From Tulasnella sp. 424 (Eukaryota > Basidiomycota > Agaricomycetes > Cantharellales > Tulasnellaceae): 64,000 nucleotides of DNA. Within the stretch, counting starts at the first letter, position 1. Each line of letters begins with the position of its first letter. The notes beneath the pieces were generated by a model. It saw only the letters and a list, made by a program, of their open reading frames with translations, searched no databases and was not told the DNA's origin. The DNA lies in NCBI GenBank assembly GCA_019633425.1, contig WSUB01000138.1:1-64000 (forward strand). Direction: 5' to 3'. The translations under genes and the position numbers were made by a program. Positions 21,790 through 34,239 of the stretch are shown here, piece by piece.

Positions 21790-24208
21790 ATGGCGACGGC
21801 AACGTCAAGAACCTCAACCCGTTATAACACCCGAGCCAAAATGCTCCACGGAATCGAAGAGTCCTTGGCCGTCATGCGCTCTACAAGGTCTTGCAGTGAT
21901 TCTACTCTCGATTCCATCCACAGACTTCACTTAAGGATGCCCGTCCTAGGAGGCTGAACGGCCACCAGTCCTGCGTAAATGCACTGGGTAGGGGACCTTC
22001 GCCGATAGATGCCAACGCTACGGTCTAACGAACCACTCCATAAGAATGGACCACAGGGGATGGTCGATGGCTCATCAGCGGAGGAGACGGTAAGTCTCCC
22101 TTCCACTCGGTACGAAATTCCGAATGCCAGCTTATCGTCGCTTCAGATAGGCAATTACTGTTCTGGGATATCTACAACGACTCTGCAACACACTCCGCTC
22201 GACTCCCAACACCGAGAGTTGGTGCCGTCCAATGTTGCTTCTCTGCCCGCCGTTTCTGACTTGGGCACCCCATCAGGGGATTATACTCTCCCTCGCAGTG
22301 AGCGCAAGGAACTCACGTGTTTTCTGGTATGGCTTTGCTGGGCATGTTTAAGTCCCAACCTCTAATTGACGGCCTTTTGCCCGAAAGTGCAGGATCCTGG
22401 AATGTTACAGGAATCTACCGTCACTGCCTTCCGCTCTCGCTTGAGACCTCCTCGTCGACTCACTCTTCACAGCCAAGCGGTAGCTCTGTAATACTGAGCA
22501 CGGATAACGCGGTTCGTGTTGCTTCCCTTTTGAAGCCCACTCTTTTTTAACCATGAGTTCCAGGACACCGTCAACGATCTCTCCGCCCATCCATCGAACG
22601 AAAACCTCCTTTTGTCGGGCGGTTCGAATTGCAAAGTGCTTCTCCATGACATTCGGAAAAGCGGCGGCGGACCAGTCGGCCAGGTAGCATTGAAGAACGA
22701 CGTCTCGGGTGTGAGGTATCATCCTTCTTCCGATGGGAGGTTCTTCGCTGTTTGTACCTCCGACGGCGGCGCTGAACTGTACGATTCACGAATGGCATTT
22801 GGAGTGGAAGCTGGAAACGGCAGCGTAACAAAAGTGAGAGTTTTGTCTTATGATGCCATGCGACGAAGTATTGAAGCACTCTTCCTCCGCAGTACGTCAC
22901 CAAAGCGACGAAGCCAGGAATAACTTGGCTTGCGCAGCCCGACGCAAGTAGTCTGACTTTCGAAGCCGAAGGTAATGGTTCTCCATGTCCGTAATTGTAC
23001 TTCTCAAACTGCGCATTGATCAGGGGCGCTTGTTCAACAGGTTCGCTACTCGCTTTAACTTGTCAAGTCCGTGTCTCGTGCCCTCATGACCGCCACGCTA
23101 CAGCTAACAGTGACGTTTCAAAGGGCCATTTTCCTACGGTATACACACTCGACGACCCATATCCACTTGCGATATGCAGTTCGGCGACGTTGCCAGATGG
23201 CTCACCTCTACCAGACGGGCAGCCGGGCTATACGACCGCAGTTACGATGAAGGTCCGTGGGCTCTATTCGCCAGCAGAACATCACCCGGAACATCTCAAC
23301 GTGACCACACTCTCCACAGCACGGCTCCCTCAGAACTTATGGTGGCACAACATACTACGCGGCAGGGTCGGAAGACTTTCGTGCGTACATCTGGAAAATA
23401 CCGCAAGCAGGACAGCTAAAGGAACAACGGCGGCCGATGACAACCGAGGAGTGGCTCTCCGGGCAGAGCGGTGAAGGAAAGGGAGTTTTCGGTACGTCTG
23501 CCACTCGTCCCACGAGTGTGAAACTCGATCACCTAACATTCGCCGACCGAGAACAGCATACACACCAAACCGGAGTACGACTCCACTGGTTCCGGAAAAT
23601 ATCTCCACCCCGGCGGGACGGGTAGAAGGTCAATTTCGTTATTTTCTCATCGTGATTCAGCGTCAACTTACACACTTGCCTTCGACGACTCGCCTCTTGC
23701 AGGCCACAGCTCGATCATCAACACCGCGTTGTTCCACCCAACCCTACCCCTCCTCGCCACATCCGGTATTGAGCGGTTCATCCGTCTTCACCGCCCCTTC
23801 CACGCTCCCGTTTCTTCAAGTTCTGAGGAACATTGGACTGAGGAATACCCACGAACTCGGAATCCGCCAGGACGACCGGGAGCTGGATTGGAGGATGCGG
23901 AAGCTGAAGCAGGCACTCTCGCAGATAGGCTTGCGTTGGAAGAGAGCTGGGATCCGCTCGACGGTCCTACTATATCGGTGTTCGACAGGTACGTGGAGAA
24001 AGGGTCGACGAGTTTTGTCGACCGAACGGTCTCTCAGCGCTTCACTCTCGCTAGGATTATTGAGGCGGAAGGCGATCTGGACATCTTCGACAAATGGTCT
24101 GGTCAACGAGTAACAGAAAGCTATGGTGAAGACGGAGATGGCTCCAGCGGAAGTAGTAGCGAGAATGAACAGGACTCGGGGGACGAGGAAACCGAAATGG
24201 ACATCTAA
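21790..24208 (+). CDS. WD40 protein of the DDB1-CUL4-associated factor (DCAF5-like) type
   Basis: The apparent frame breaks resolve into introns. SCVNAL joins EWTTGDGRWLISGGDDR across a GTAGGG...ATAAG intron (about 21990-22045), which then joins RQLLFWDIYND across a GTAAGT...TTCAG intron. Later exons give LSAHPSNENLLLSGGSNCKV, SGVRYHPSSDGRFFAVCTSD, GSEDFRAYIWKIP, TTEEWLSGQSGEGK, the SIINTALFHPTLPLLATSGI block and IRLHRPF, and the frame ends with an acidic Ser/Glu/Asp tail (stop at 24206-24208). Separated WD40 repeats ending in IERFIRLHRPF-like and acidic sequence are typical of DCAF-type substrate receptors for CUL4 ubiquitin ligases. The first exon joint (about 21880-21950) and the part at 22180-22550 are not resolved. 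It lies in unique DNA between the two duplicated copies and is not duplicated. Confidence 0.7.
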
Positions 24209-24568
24209 TCCATGTCATCGTGCGATACAACGGCACTCGCGAGCCCGAATTAGGGCATATGGCATCACGTTACCAGTATCATCACGAAGCTTGCAGTCTT
24301 AAAGGAAAAGGAGACATTCAATTTACAGGGGCTGCCGTCAGGTTTTGTAACTTTTGTTGGTGGTTCAGAACCTGCTGGAGCCATTATTCGTGCCTCACAA
24401 GCAATTATATTCAGAATCTTCTCAATGCAGCTGGGCATCTCACTTATCCTATAATGCAACTTTCCAAGATGAAGCTAACTTGACATATTGTAAAGATACA
24501 AACTTGTTGACCCTGATTTCAAGTCCAAGCCCAGAGTGACTTGCCCACATATAGATTGTGAAAACTAA

Positions 24569-27500
24569 CTACAGGTTTAGTGCAGCAGAGACATTGTAGA
24601 AGAAAACCCATTTAGCACAAGCAAAGACAAGTGTGTTGTGTGAAAGCAAGATTTTGGGAGATCTATGACTCCAGTATTGTGGAGGAAACCAAAATAGTCT
24701 CCTGGACTGAAATGTCACCCATTGACCATCAGATTGGAGAGAGAGAGAGAGCGAGGAAGGCAAGAAATGTTTGTAGGTACCATCATGTTCTGTGGGCAGT
24801 GCTGAGTTAGCCAATTGCAGGAATATCAGGGATTCAGAGAACTGAGAAGAACCTTTGGCATCTGGAAAGGGGTTGAAATTCTGGGAAGTAGTGGTTGAAG
24901 GGAGGTCATCTGGAGAAGGTTCTAGAGGTTTGGTGATTTTAGCTCCTGTTTCAACATCCCAAATGTGAATTACTGCATGCTTTTCTGACTGCCAGGAGGA
25001 CATGATAAATTTGCCATCTGGAGACAAAGAGACGCGTGAGAGACCATGCTCATGCATTCTGGTGGGCTCCCCAATTGGTGCACCAGTCTGAGCATCCCAC
25101 AGTCGAATTGTGTGGTCCCAAGAGCCAGAAGCAAGGAGCTTGCCATTGGGGAAGAAGAAGATGCCCCAGACACCATCATCATGACCTCTGAGAGGCTCTC
25201 TAATTTGTGCCCTGGTCTCAGCATCCCACAGTCGAATTGTGTTGTCCTGAGACCCAGAAGCAAGGATCTTGCCATCAGGGGTGAAGCAGATGCTTAAGAC
25301 ACCATTGTCATGACCTCTGAGGGGCCTTCCAATTGGTCCCCCACTCTCAGGATCCCACAATTGAATTGTGTTGTCCATGGATGCCGAAGCAAGGAGCTTG
25401 CCATTAGGGGAGAAGGAGATGCTCCAGACCTCATCATCATGAGCTGCAAGGGGCTCTCCAATTGGTGCCCTAGTCTCAGCATTCCACAGTTGAATTGTGC
25501 TGTCACAACATCCAGAAGCAAGGAGCTTGCCATTGGGGGAGAAGGAGATGCTCCAGACTTGATTGTCATGACCTCTGAGGGGCTCTCCAATGAGTGCTCC
25601 TGTCTCAGCATCCCATAGTCGAATGGTCCTGTCATTGGATCCAGAAGCAAGGAGCTTGCCATTGGGGGAGAAGGAGATGCTGGTGAGACCACTGTCATGA
25701 CCTCTGAGGGGTTCTCTAACTAGACCCCCAGTCTCAGCATCCCACAGCCGAATTGTCTTGTCCTCCGATCCAGAAGCAAGGAGTGTGCCATTGGGGGAAA
25801 AGGAGATGCTTGAGACCCCATCATCATGGCCTCTGAAGGGCTCTCCAATTGGTGCCCCAGTCTGAACATCCCACAGTCGAATTGTCTTGTCCCAAGATCC
25901 AGAAGCAAGGAGCTCACCATTGGGGGAGAAGGAGACGCTCAACACAATCTCGGCATGGCCTTGGAGAGGCTCTCCAATGGGTGCCCCAGTCTCAGCATCC
26001 CACAGTCGAATTGTCTTATCCCAAGATCCAGAAGCAACAAGCTTGCCATTAGGGGAGAATGAGATGCTTGAGACACCACTGTCATGACCTCTGATGGGCT
26101 CTCCAATTGGTACCCCAGTCTCAGCATCCCACAGTTGAATTGCCTTGTCCTTAGATCCAGAGGCAAGGAGCTTGCCATTGGGGGAGAAGGAGATGCTCAA
26201 GACGTCATTGCCATGACCTCTGAAGGCCTCTCTGATTGGTACCCCAGTCTCAGCATCCCACAGTCGAATTGTCTTGTCCCTGGATCCAGAAGCAAGGAAC
26301 TTGCCATTGGGAGAGAAGGTGATGCTTGAGACACCATTGTCATGACCCCTGAGGGGCTCCCCAATTGGTGCCTCCATTGCAGCATCCCACATTCGGATTG
26401 TGTTGTCCTCGGATCCAGAAGCAAGGAGCATGCCATTGGGGGAGAAGGAGATGCTTGAGACAGTGTTCTCATGGCCTCTGAGGGGCTCTCCAATCGGTAC
26501 CCCAGTCTCAGCATCCCACAGTCGGATTGTCTTGTCATGAGATCCAGAAGCAATGAGCTTGCCATTGGGAGAGAAGGATATGATTGAGACAACCTTGTTA
26601 TGACCTCTAAGGGGCTCTCCAATTGGTCTCCAAGTCTCAGCATCCCATAGTCGAATTGTATTGTCCCACAATCCAGAAGCAAGGAGCTTGCCATTGGGGG
26701 AGAATGAGATGCTCTCAACATTATTGCCATGACTTCTGAAGGGCTCTCCAATTTGACTTCTGAGGGGCTCTCCAATTGGGGCTCCAGTCTCAGCATCCCA
26801 TAGTCGAATTGTCTTGTCTCTGGATCCAGAAGCAAGGAGCTTGCCATTGGGAGAGAAGGAGATGCTCCCAACCCAAACCTCATGACCTCTGAGGGGTTCT
26901 CCAATTGGTGCCCCAGTCTCCACATCCCATAGTCGAATTGTCTTGTCATGGGATCCAGAAGCAATAAGCTTGCCATTGGGGGAGAAGGAGATACTTGAGA
27001 GACCTTCATCATGACCTCTGAGGGGCTCTCCAGTTGGTGCCCCAGTCTCAGTGTCCCACAGTCGAATTGTCTTGTCCCAGGATCCAGAAGCAAGGAGCTT
27101 GCCGTTGGGAGAGAAGGAGATGCTCAAGATACCATCACCATGACCTTGGAGAGGCTCTCCAATTGGTGCCCCAGTCTGAGCATCCCACAGTTGGATTGTC
27201 TTGTTCCAAGATCCAGATGCAATTGTCTCTCCATCTGGGGAGAAAGCAACAGCCTCCACCCCTTTACCAATGTGTTTACCCCAGAGACTTGATGACCATG
27301 CTGTGCTGTGTCGGCCATTCACCACACGAGTTGTTGCAAAGTTACTGTAAAATCTCCAGATGGTTGTCTTCCATGGGCAGAACGGTAATGCTGAAGCATA
27401 AATGTGCAGAGCACTAAATGCAATCGGTTCATGAAATGTTGTAATAAACCTCCTCATATCAGCCCACAGACTTGTAACTGAAGACTCAAATACGTGGGGA

Positions 27501-30500
27501 TGCTGCTATGCCACCTTTGTCAGTTCCTGCTCCTGTTATTGGTGAAGTTCAATAAATTAACTCACCTGCAGCCATAAATGCACTTGGTTTGCAACTTTCA
27601 GAGAGTCTTGGGTCTCCCCAATCAAACTCATGACTTCCAGCCAACCGAGTAACTTTTTCTCACTGAAACCTTTGATATTGGCGGGGCTCACTTCCCAATC
27701 ACCCGATGCCACCTCTGGTCTGCTTGTCGTGAGGTGTATCGACCAGGAACGGCAGCAATATTGAAGGCCCTTGGGCACATGGCGTTGTACAAGACCCTGG
27801 ACATCCGAATCCGAGTTTGCCTTCGATAGATCAGAGAGGCGGCAAATGTTGGTCTTCAAATCTTGCTCCATCAACTGCAGGCATTTTAACGCAAGATAGC
27901 AATGATTATTGGCGAGGTCAACGGAGTATGGCTCCCCGCCGCATCGTTCTTTGTCGACCAACAGATCTCGTACTGATGTGTGTACAAGTCGGATGGGGTC
28001 GGTAGATGAGTGAGGAAGGTGAATCAATGATCCTAGATCAACAAGAATGTTATGGCGAAGATATTGAATGATATCCTCCGGAGTTTTGTTTTTGAAGACG
28101 GCGTGATCCGCATAAATGAACGCAACGATTTCAAACGAGATGGGATAAGGCGCCACAACAAGTGTACCCAGCATCCGGAGGAAAAGATCCTCTCTCGCAG
28201 GATGCTTCTTCGCCTTTTTGAATGCTTTAGAGAGGATTTGCAAGTAAAGATCGTCCATCCCGTCACATATTGACGGCAACTCCAACAGCTCCTGGAGTTG
28301 GTCCTTCGGCGATCCCTCCATCACGTACTTGATCGCAGTATGTGCCCATTGGAATAGACCTTGCGACATTTGTACGATAGCTTGCATATTGTCCTGAGGT
28401 GGCCAGTCTGCCTCGAGGTTGTACTCCTTCCTGACCCTCGAAAAACCATGTCGCAGGAACTGCGCGATGTCACCACCCAAGTCAACCATCGTGTCTAGGT
28501 CCTCTGCATGCCATTTTCTCGGTTCAAGAGCGCGAATAAGAGGGGCTTCGGGACGAGTTGTAAGAAGGAACTTGACGTTGACGGGAAGTGACGGGATGAA
28601 TTGCTCGATGAGTTTGACAAAATTGACGGCATATTCCACGTCTTGGCATTCGTCTAGCGCATCAACGATAAGGAGGATTGGGAGAGAAGTGTTTTGGAGT
28701 GTTCCCAGGGAGCGGGTGAAGAGAGTTTGGAATTGGTCCCGTAGGCGTGCCTGTCCGACGTCTTGGTTCTCCCTAACGCTCTGGAGGATAGAATCCTTGA
28801 CATCTGGGATAAGATCATTGCTTCCGAGCTGCCTCGCGAGAGCGCATACGAGTCGTTTGTCCAGCTCGTTTTGGCCACGACGGAAATGGAAGATAGCGGA
28901 CGCAGCCTGGTACTTCCAATGATGAGCGACGGTGGACGCGATTGTCGACTTGCCGCGCCCGGCCATTCCTCGAATCCAGAGGACGTTTTCCGAGGTGGAA
29001 GTGTTCCTTATCCATGCGTTGATGCGCTCGAGGATCTGCACCCGGGTTCCTTCAAGGCAGACCACGTCCTCGATCGCATCGCCTCGGGCCCCGTAACTGG
29101 CGTCTCCTAAGCGGTCGAGAAGCCGCTGCTGCTCCTCGCGTATTCCCTTGTCGTCTAACACCCAGCGAGTCAGAATAGCGAGGCTTTGTAAGCAAACTTG
29201 GACTTACATAGTTCCTTTATCAGCGTCGTGGTGTTGAGGGCAACCAAAAGCTACGCGAGAAGATATTAGCAAGGGCGGGGATGACGAACAATGGCATCTG
29301 GCGTACCTGCAATTGTTCTGAAGCTGTACGGATCGTTTCTTGATATCCTTTCAATTCTTCGGCGCGGTCTTTGGCCGATAACGCCTTCTGGAGAGCGCCT
29401 GAGGAATTCAATTTCTCGATCTTGGCTCGGACACGTTGGAGTTCCCTTGAAGGACGGTGATGGTTAATTTCCATATACAAGAGCCGAGAAAGAAGGAGGC
29501 TATCAAACCCTTGTAAGTTGTTAATGAGTGTAGTGAGGTCATCCTTTCGTAGGTCGACCGATCCTTTTTTGAAGTGCTCGAGAATGCTCGAGATCTGACG
29601 TGCGTTAGAGTCGAGGGCGTCGGCGGTTTCTTCATTGCTCCCCATCGCCTGGACAACTTGAGTCAGAAGCTGCGACAAGGGAGAAGCACGTTGCTTACCT
29701 GAATGATCTCGACGATTGCTGCCCCCACCTTGGCTGCTGCTCCCACGTAACTTCCAATGACAGGAAGCGTTCCAGAGATGCCTTCGACAACGTTAAATGC
29801 CGTCTTCACCCCGAGCCAATCTTGACGTTTCGAAGTACCCTTTACTTGGTCGTCCGGAACGACTTGGTCTTCGTCTGGACCGGAGGATGCGACCGGTTTC
29901 GGGCTTTGCCGCGAGGTTACGACCTGAGGAGTTGGCTTGGTCTGGTCCTCTGCCTGCACTGCAGAGGGCCCATCGCCAACGAATGGGGTGCTTCCTTTGA
30001 TTTGGGAGCTGGATTCGGTGTCTGCGTGATCCTCTCCTGCTCGGCCGACTGTGAGGCGGAGAAAAACGGTATTGGGATTACCAGTTGGCATGGAATGCGT
30101 AACTCTCACCTGCTACAGCTTTGCGGTTCCAGTGGTTCTGTAATAACCGAACGACATTGGTAGGCGTTCAGCAGACGGAACATTAGCCCGCGCACTTACA
30201 GGAAGGGACGCCAAGGCGCCCGTGACATCGTTGCGACAAGACTCCAACACTTGAGTGCACTTGCTACGGTCCATGGGATTGAAGATTACTTTCCCTAGGT
30301 TGCTAAATTTATTTTTCTCCTTCGCGCCATAAGTGTTCGCCGCCGCCTGTAACCTTGGCTGGACACTCCTCATGACCCTGGGACCAGCCGGCTTTAGCGC
30401 GCAAGCACGACGTTGGATAGTCAAACACTTACCCGACAAATCGCCCGAGGGAGTCACGGTGTTCAGCCTGAATTTGGGTTTCTTCCTTGGGGATATTCCT

Positions 30501-30767
30501 GAGATTTGAAGCATTTTCGATGATCCCTATAAGGTCACGGGCCGCGTCGGTCGACCTGCCAGGCCAGACGGTGCCCTAGAACAACGTAAGCTGAAAATTT
30601 ACCTGGAACAGCTACTTTATTACCTTAAGGATAGAGAGTATGCCATTTTTCGAGAACTCGACGTTCTCGGAAATGGAAACTTGATCCGACTCTGAGAGCT
30701 TATTGGACGTGGATGGCGATGGGAAATTTGTCGGTGGTTGATTGCCAGCCGATTGACTGCTCATCAT
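24569..30767 (-). CDS. NLR-like STAND protein B: helical N-terminus, NACHT, 18 WD40 repeats
   Basis: Nine exons on the minus strand: 30624-30767, 30433-30575, 30200-30377, 30110-30137, 29699-30048, 29307-29648, 29208-29250, 27566-29154 and 24569-27505. The joined frame is open for 1917 residues from MMSSQSAGNQPP; the second ATG (30764) could equally be used. Domains match copy A: helical start, Pro/Ser-rich linker, Gly/Ala-rich segment (GTLPVIGSYVGAAAKVGAA), NACHT with GMAGRGKS and LPILLIVDALDEC, then WD40 repeats. Repeat 4 carries an extra SQIGEPFR from a 24-bp tandem duplication, and repeat 18 has an insertion. The intron between exons 7 and 8 is confirmed because reading through it hits stops in this copy. 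The gene is probably functional, and its recognition surface clearly differs from copy A. Confidence 0.88.
24915..27275 (-). repeat. WD40-coding 129-bp tandem repeat array of NLR B (18 units)
   Basis: Eighteen units of mostly 129 bp encode GH-xxVSSISFSPNGKLLASGS followed by xDKTIRLWDAETGAPIGEPL-. KLLASGS or KLIASGS predominates, while one late unit has the KILASGS form typical of copy A. A tandem 24-bp duplication lies at 26732-26755 and 26756-26779. Variation clusters at the same positions as in copy A. Confidence 0.9.
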
Positions 30768-31338
30768 GACCGCTACTCGAAAGGTGAACGATGACTGGGG
30801 TGCGTTGAACAGAGGTGGTCGTTGAATGTGGTGAATGCGGTGGAAGGTTTGCGATTCGCTCCTATCGACCGGGATACACGTGGGGACAGGAGGCTGTTGC
30901 ACAATCCACTTCCATTCTCGGTCCGAGTGCCCAACGGCGGCAGCTTCCCGTTCCAAGCGTTCCCTTCCCCCAAGACCCAGACCGTCGCTCGTATGACTCT
31001 CTAGACAATGGAATAAAATGCTTTCACATTCAGTCTGTTGCGGGCGCCGTTGATCCATTTCCGCCGATCAGTTCTCATTGGCACCTCCACAGCTAGCAAC
31101 TTCCGAGAAACCGCAGCCTAGGGAGAATTCGATAATCAAATGCATGTAAGTAGCGTGTATCCCATCGTGTGAGCATCCCTATAACCCGGTCATCACGGTT
31201 CCATCCAGAGCTCCCTCCAATCGCGCTCCTCGACCAAGCAAGTTCCAGTACTCCTTCAACGCATCTCATACTAGCTGAAATCCATGCCCTGTCGCTTAAA
31301 CGAGTCGACCTGCAGGTCTCGCACATCTTGAACACTAT
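30768..31338. other. Region upstream of NLR B
   Basis: This is the 5' flank of NLR B and the 3' flank of the membrane-protein gene. It is colinear with 14928-15800 but lacks the ~310-bp copy-A segment. No additional gene was seen. Confidence 0.5.
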
Positions 31339-34132
31339 TCAGATGTGGTCTCCAGACACCATCGTCACCTTTGTCACCCCTTTGACGCGTATATTAGTTC
31401 CACTTTCAGAATAAACGGAGTAAACCATAACGCACCAATGGAACGAATGGAACGAGTCAACCTCCAGTCCTTCCTCCCATTTTTGACGAACAAACGTCGT
31501 ATTCAACGGTGGGGTCCATATCCACCAATGATCGACGAAGGCAATGGATTGATCGCGCGGGAGAATGAGGTGGAGGGTTGTTGGAAGGGCCTGCTCATCC
31601 ATCAACTTGGTCAGCTGTGAAGACGCGGAGAAGGTGAACGGAGCTCGTACGATTTCCAGAAAACAGTCGGTTTCCAAAAAGTACCCCAACGTCTCTAAAA
31701 GATCCTCTCTCAAAGCACCGGGAACATAAAGTGTATCCGCCGATCCGCCAATGAACCGATCCGGCTGCCCTGTCAGGCCTTGGAGACGATCGCGGAATTC
31801 CTTGCGGATTTTTTGATACCCTGGCCAGCACGCTTCCAAACCGACATGAGGTTCCCTGGAAGCAGTCGTCAAAATATAAGCGCTCCATAGACATTTACAA
31901 GGTCACATCCTGAAAATACGTACCCCCACCACCATTGCCACCCGTCCTCCCCAAACGGAACGAACTTCTCCGCATATCCTCTAGGAGTATCCGTCGACAC
32001 CGTCGCAGGAGGCGGGTGCTTGTCGCTCGGCTTTTCGTTGGCCTTGATTTCCGAGAGTGCCGGGTTTGGCACGTACTCCCCGAAGGGACTGTGGTACCAG
32101 ATGCGTTGTTGTGGGAACTGCGCGAGTCGAGGAACGTTGAGCAAGGCATCGAAAGGTGCCCAAAGGTACCCAGAGTAACATGGATTATCTTTCACTGCGG
32201 TATAAAACATGTGATGAGCCTGAATTTGAAGGAGTATTAGCGAGGTGAGGCTCAAGGTAGATATTCAAAAAGAGAGGTTCTGACCATGCGCCCCGCCATC
32301 TTGTACCATCCAGTAAAATCCTCATCAGACTGGTATGAATCCACAAAGACGTCGTAAGAATGATTGAATCCCTTATCCTCCCTGCTTGCTGGTCCAATGT
32401 ATAGGATCTGCGAAAGTGTAAATTCGTTAACTCCTAGTGGAGATTCTCCTCGAGACGGGACTTACGTTGGGGAAATACGGCGCGTAGGCTTCCCGGTGAG
32501 CGTCCAGATTGACATCGTATCTGGCATGACTGAAGAAGACAACCAGCAAAACGTCGTCAAACGTATGGAAGGTACGCGTGCCGTTCCATTGCGTCGAAGG
32601 AGGAAGTGGTGGTCTGGTACACTGTGCCGATGCCGCCGAAAGCGCCAGTGAACTGGCTGGCGACGGTATGAACATAGCGTCGCGCAGCCCAAGAGGGTCT
32701 ATATGCCCCGTTGCTTCTCCGTGGCGGTCTTCCCCGTACGCGGACCACAGACCGAGTGAGAGCAGCAGCACAAGACATGTGCCCCACAGAGCACTCGATG
32801 CCTTGGGCAACCAGCGTGATTCGGATTCCGCTGGCGGTGAATTCGGTGGGGAATCTGCCGAAGACCATGCTCGCCAAAAGGCAAAAGCGCCATATATTCC
32901 CAAGGCGGAGATGAAGAGTTGGATGGCTTGTTGGTCTGGCATAGCTTGGAGGATCTCGCCATGGACAGGCAGGAGCAAAGCTGAGGACAGCAAAGTGAGA
33001 GAGCAGAATGCGAATACAGACGTATCTGCCGTAGCAAGTTTCGTTAGACCTTTCGAGATGGAAGAAGGGAAGGGGAGAAGCTCTTACACTTAATGACGGC
33101 TATTGACGTCACCCCTATGCCGGCTTGCAGCACAGCATGAATGAGGTATGAGAAACTCCAGGGTATCGAGACTGGGGACGAAGAGAGGAAGAAGAACCCG
33201 ATATGTAGAGGAAAACTTATGCTAAAGAGGATGAGGCTCAGGGTGAACAAAGACGTCGTGTGATGGAGTTTAAAGACCTGCCCAATTCAGCCTATTTTCA
33301 GCGAGTGCGACTGGAGGCTCGAAATGGAGTGCGTACAAGTTCCAGGGCAAGTAAAACTAGAGATGCATAGATAGGTGTTGCAATAAAAATGCTGAGGTCG
33401 TAGAACGTAGATGGTAACACAGTTGATGGTAGGATTGAAGCGCAGAACTGCGAACGACGGATTAGTTAGCGAGCTGGACGTGGCTTATAAGTCGCTTTGC
33501 ATAACTTACTTGCAATAGCGCAGGTGTCCAGAGAGACTGCATGGCGGAGCGGCCGAGAAAAAACTGCTCATTTAGGGGAGCGAAGACGATGCTCAGTGCA
33601 GCTGCGGTGTGAATCGGCACAGTTTCCCATAATTTCACCCTTGAAGTTGCCTGATAAAAACGGTAAGGAAATGCCTTGGGGCACGGCAGAGAACGGCACT
33701 CACAGCGTAATCTCGACTAAACAAGAGGCACGCCAAGGTAACCAGGTGCAGAATATGGTGCCGGCCGACTTGGTTTGCCCCCGGGTCATGCAGCTCAATA
33801 TCATCATCCAGAATAACTTCTTCCGGGAGCCCGGATAATGCGGTTCGACCATTGGTATCGGGAGGATACTCATGGGAGCGACTGGAGCCACCGTTGCTGT
33901 TGCTGAGGCTGCGCCGACCCAAGCCGCTTCCTTGGATAGAACCTCGCCTGCCCCTGCTTGTTTCGCCATCGACAGAGGAGTTCCGTGGTCGTTTGTCGGA
34001 TCCGTTGAGTGAGGTTCGTCGACTGCTGGATGTCGAACGTCGAGTTGGAGAACGATGTCGAGGCAACGGGGTGTATTGATTTGAGACTGGGAGCTGGAGT
34101 CTTGAACCATGGCCACCTCGTTCACGAGTCAT
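31339..34132 (-). CDS. Multi-pass membrane protein with large globular C-terminal domain, open copy B
   Basis: Minus strand, starting at MTRERGGHGSRLQLPVSNQY (34132). A Ser/Arg-rich tail of about 110 residues is followed by about eight hydrophobic segments across several exons, including LVTLACLLFSRDYA, DLSIFIATPIYASLVLLAL, TLSLILFSISFPLHIGFFFL, HAVLQAGIGVTSIAVI, IQLFISALGIYGAFAFW and CLVLLLSLGLW. A soluble part of roughly 400 residues follows: FDDVLLVVFFSHARYDVN, ILYIGPASREDKGFNHSYDV, the QWWWG motif, EACWPGYQKIRKEFRDRLQG and LPRDQSIAFVDHWWIW. Introns fall between these blocks with GT...AG ends and consistent phase. I do not recognise the family with certainty. The soluble half resembles a lumenal glycosyltransferase-like domain, which is inference only. 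Estimated length is about 750-800 residues. Confidence 0.6.
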
Positions 34133-34239
34133 GAGAAGACCGCATATAACAATCTTGAGTGCATCTACGAGAGCGTAGGTTGCTGCGTAGTCGCTGAGGG
34201 TGAACGAGCTGCGAGCATTGGAATTATTTTGAAGGAGAC

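Noticed and set aside
21790..22700. Frameshifts in the DCAF-like gene
   Set aside because: Most apparent breaks are explained by GT...AG introns that restore conserved WD40 sequence; only the first joint remains unresolved.
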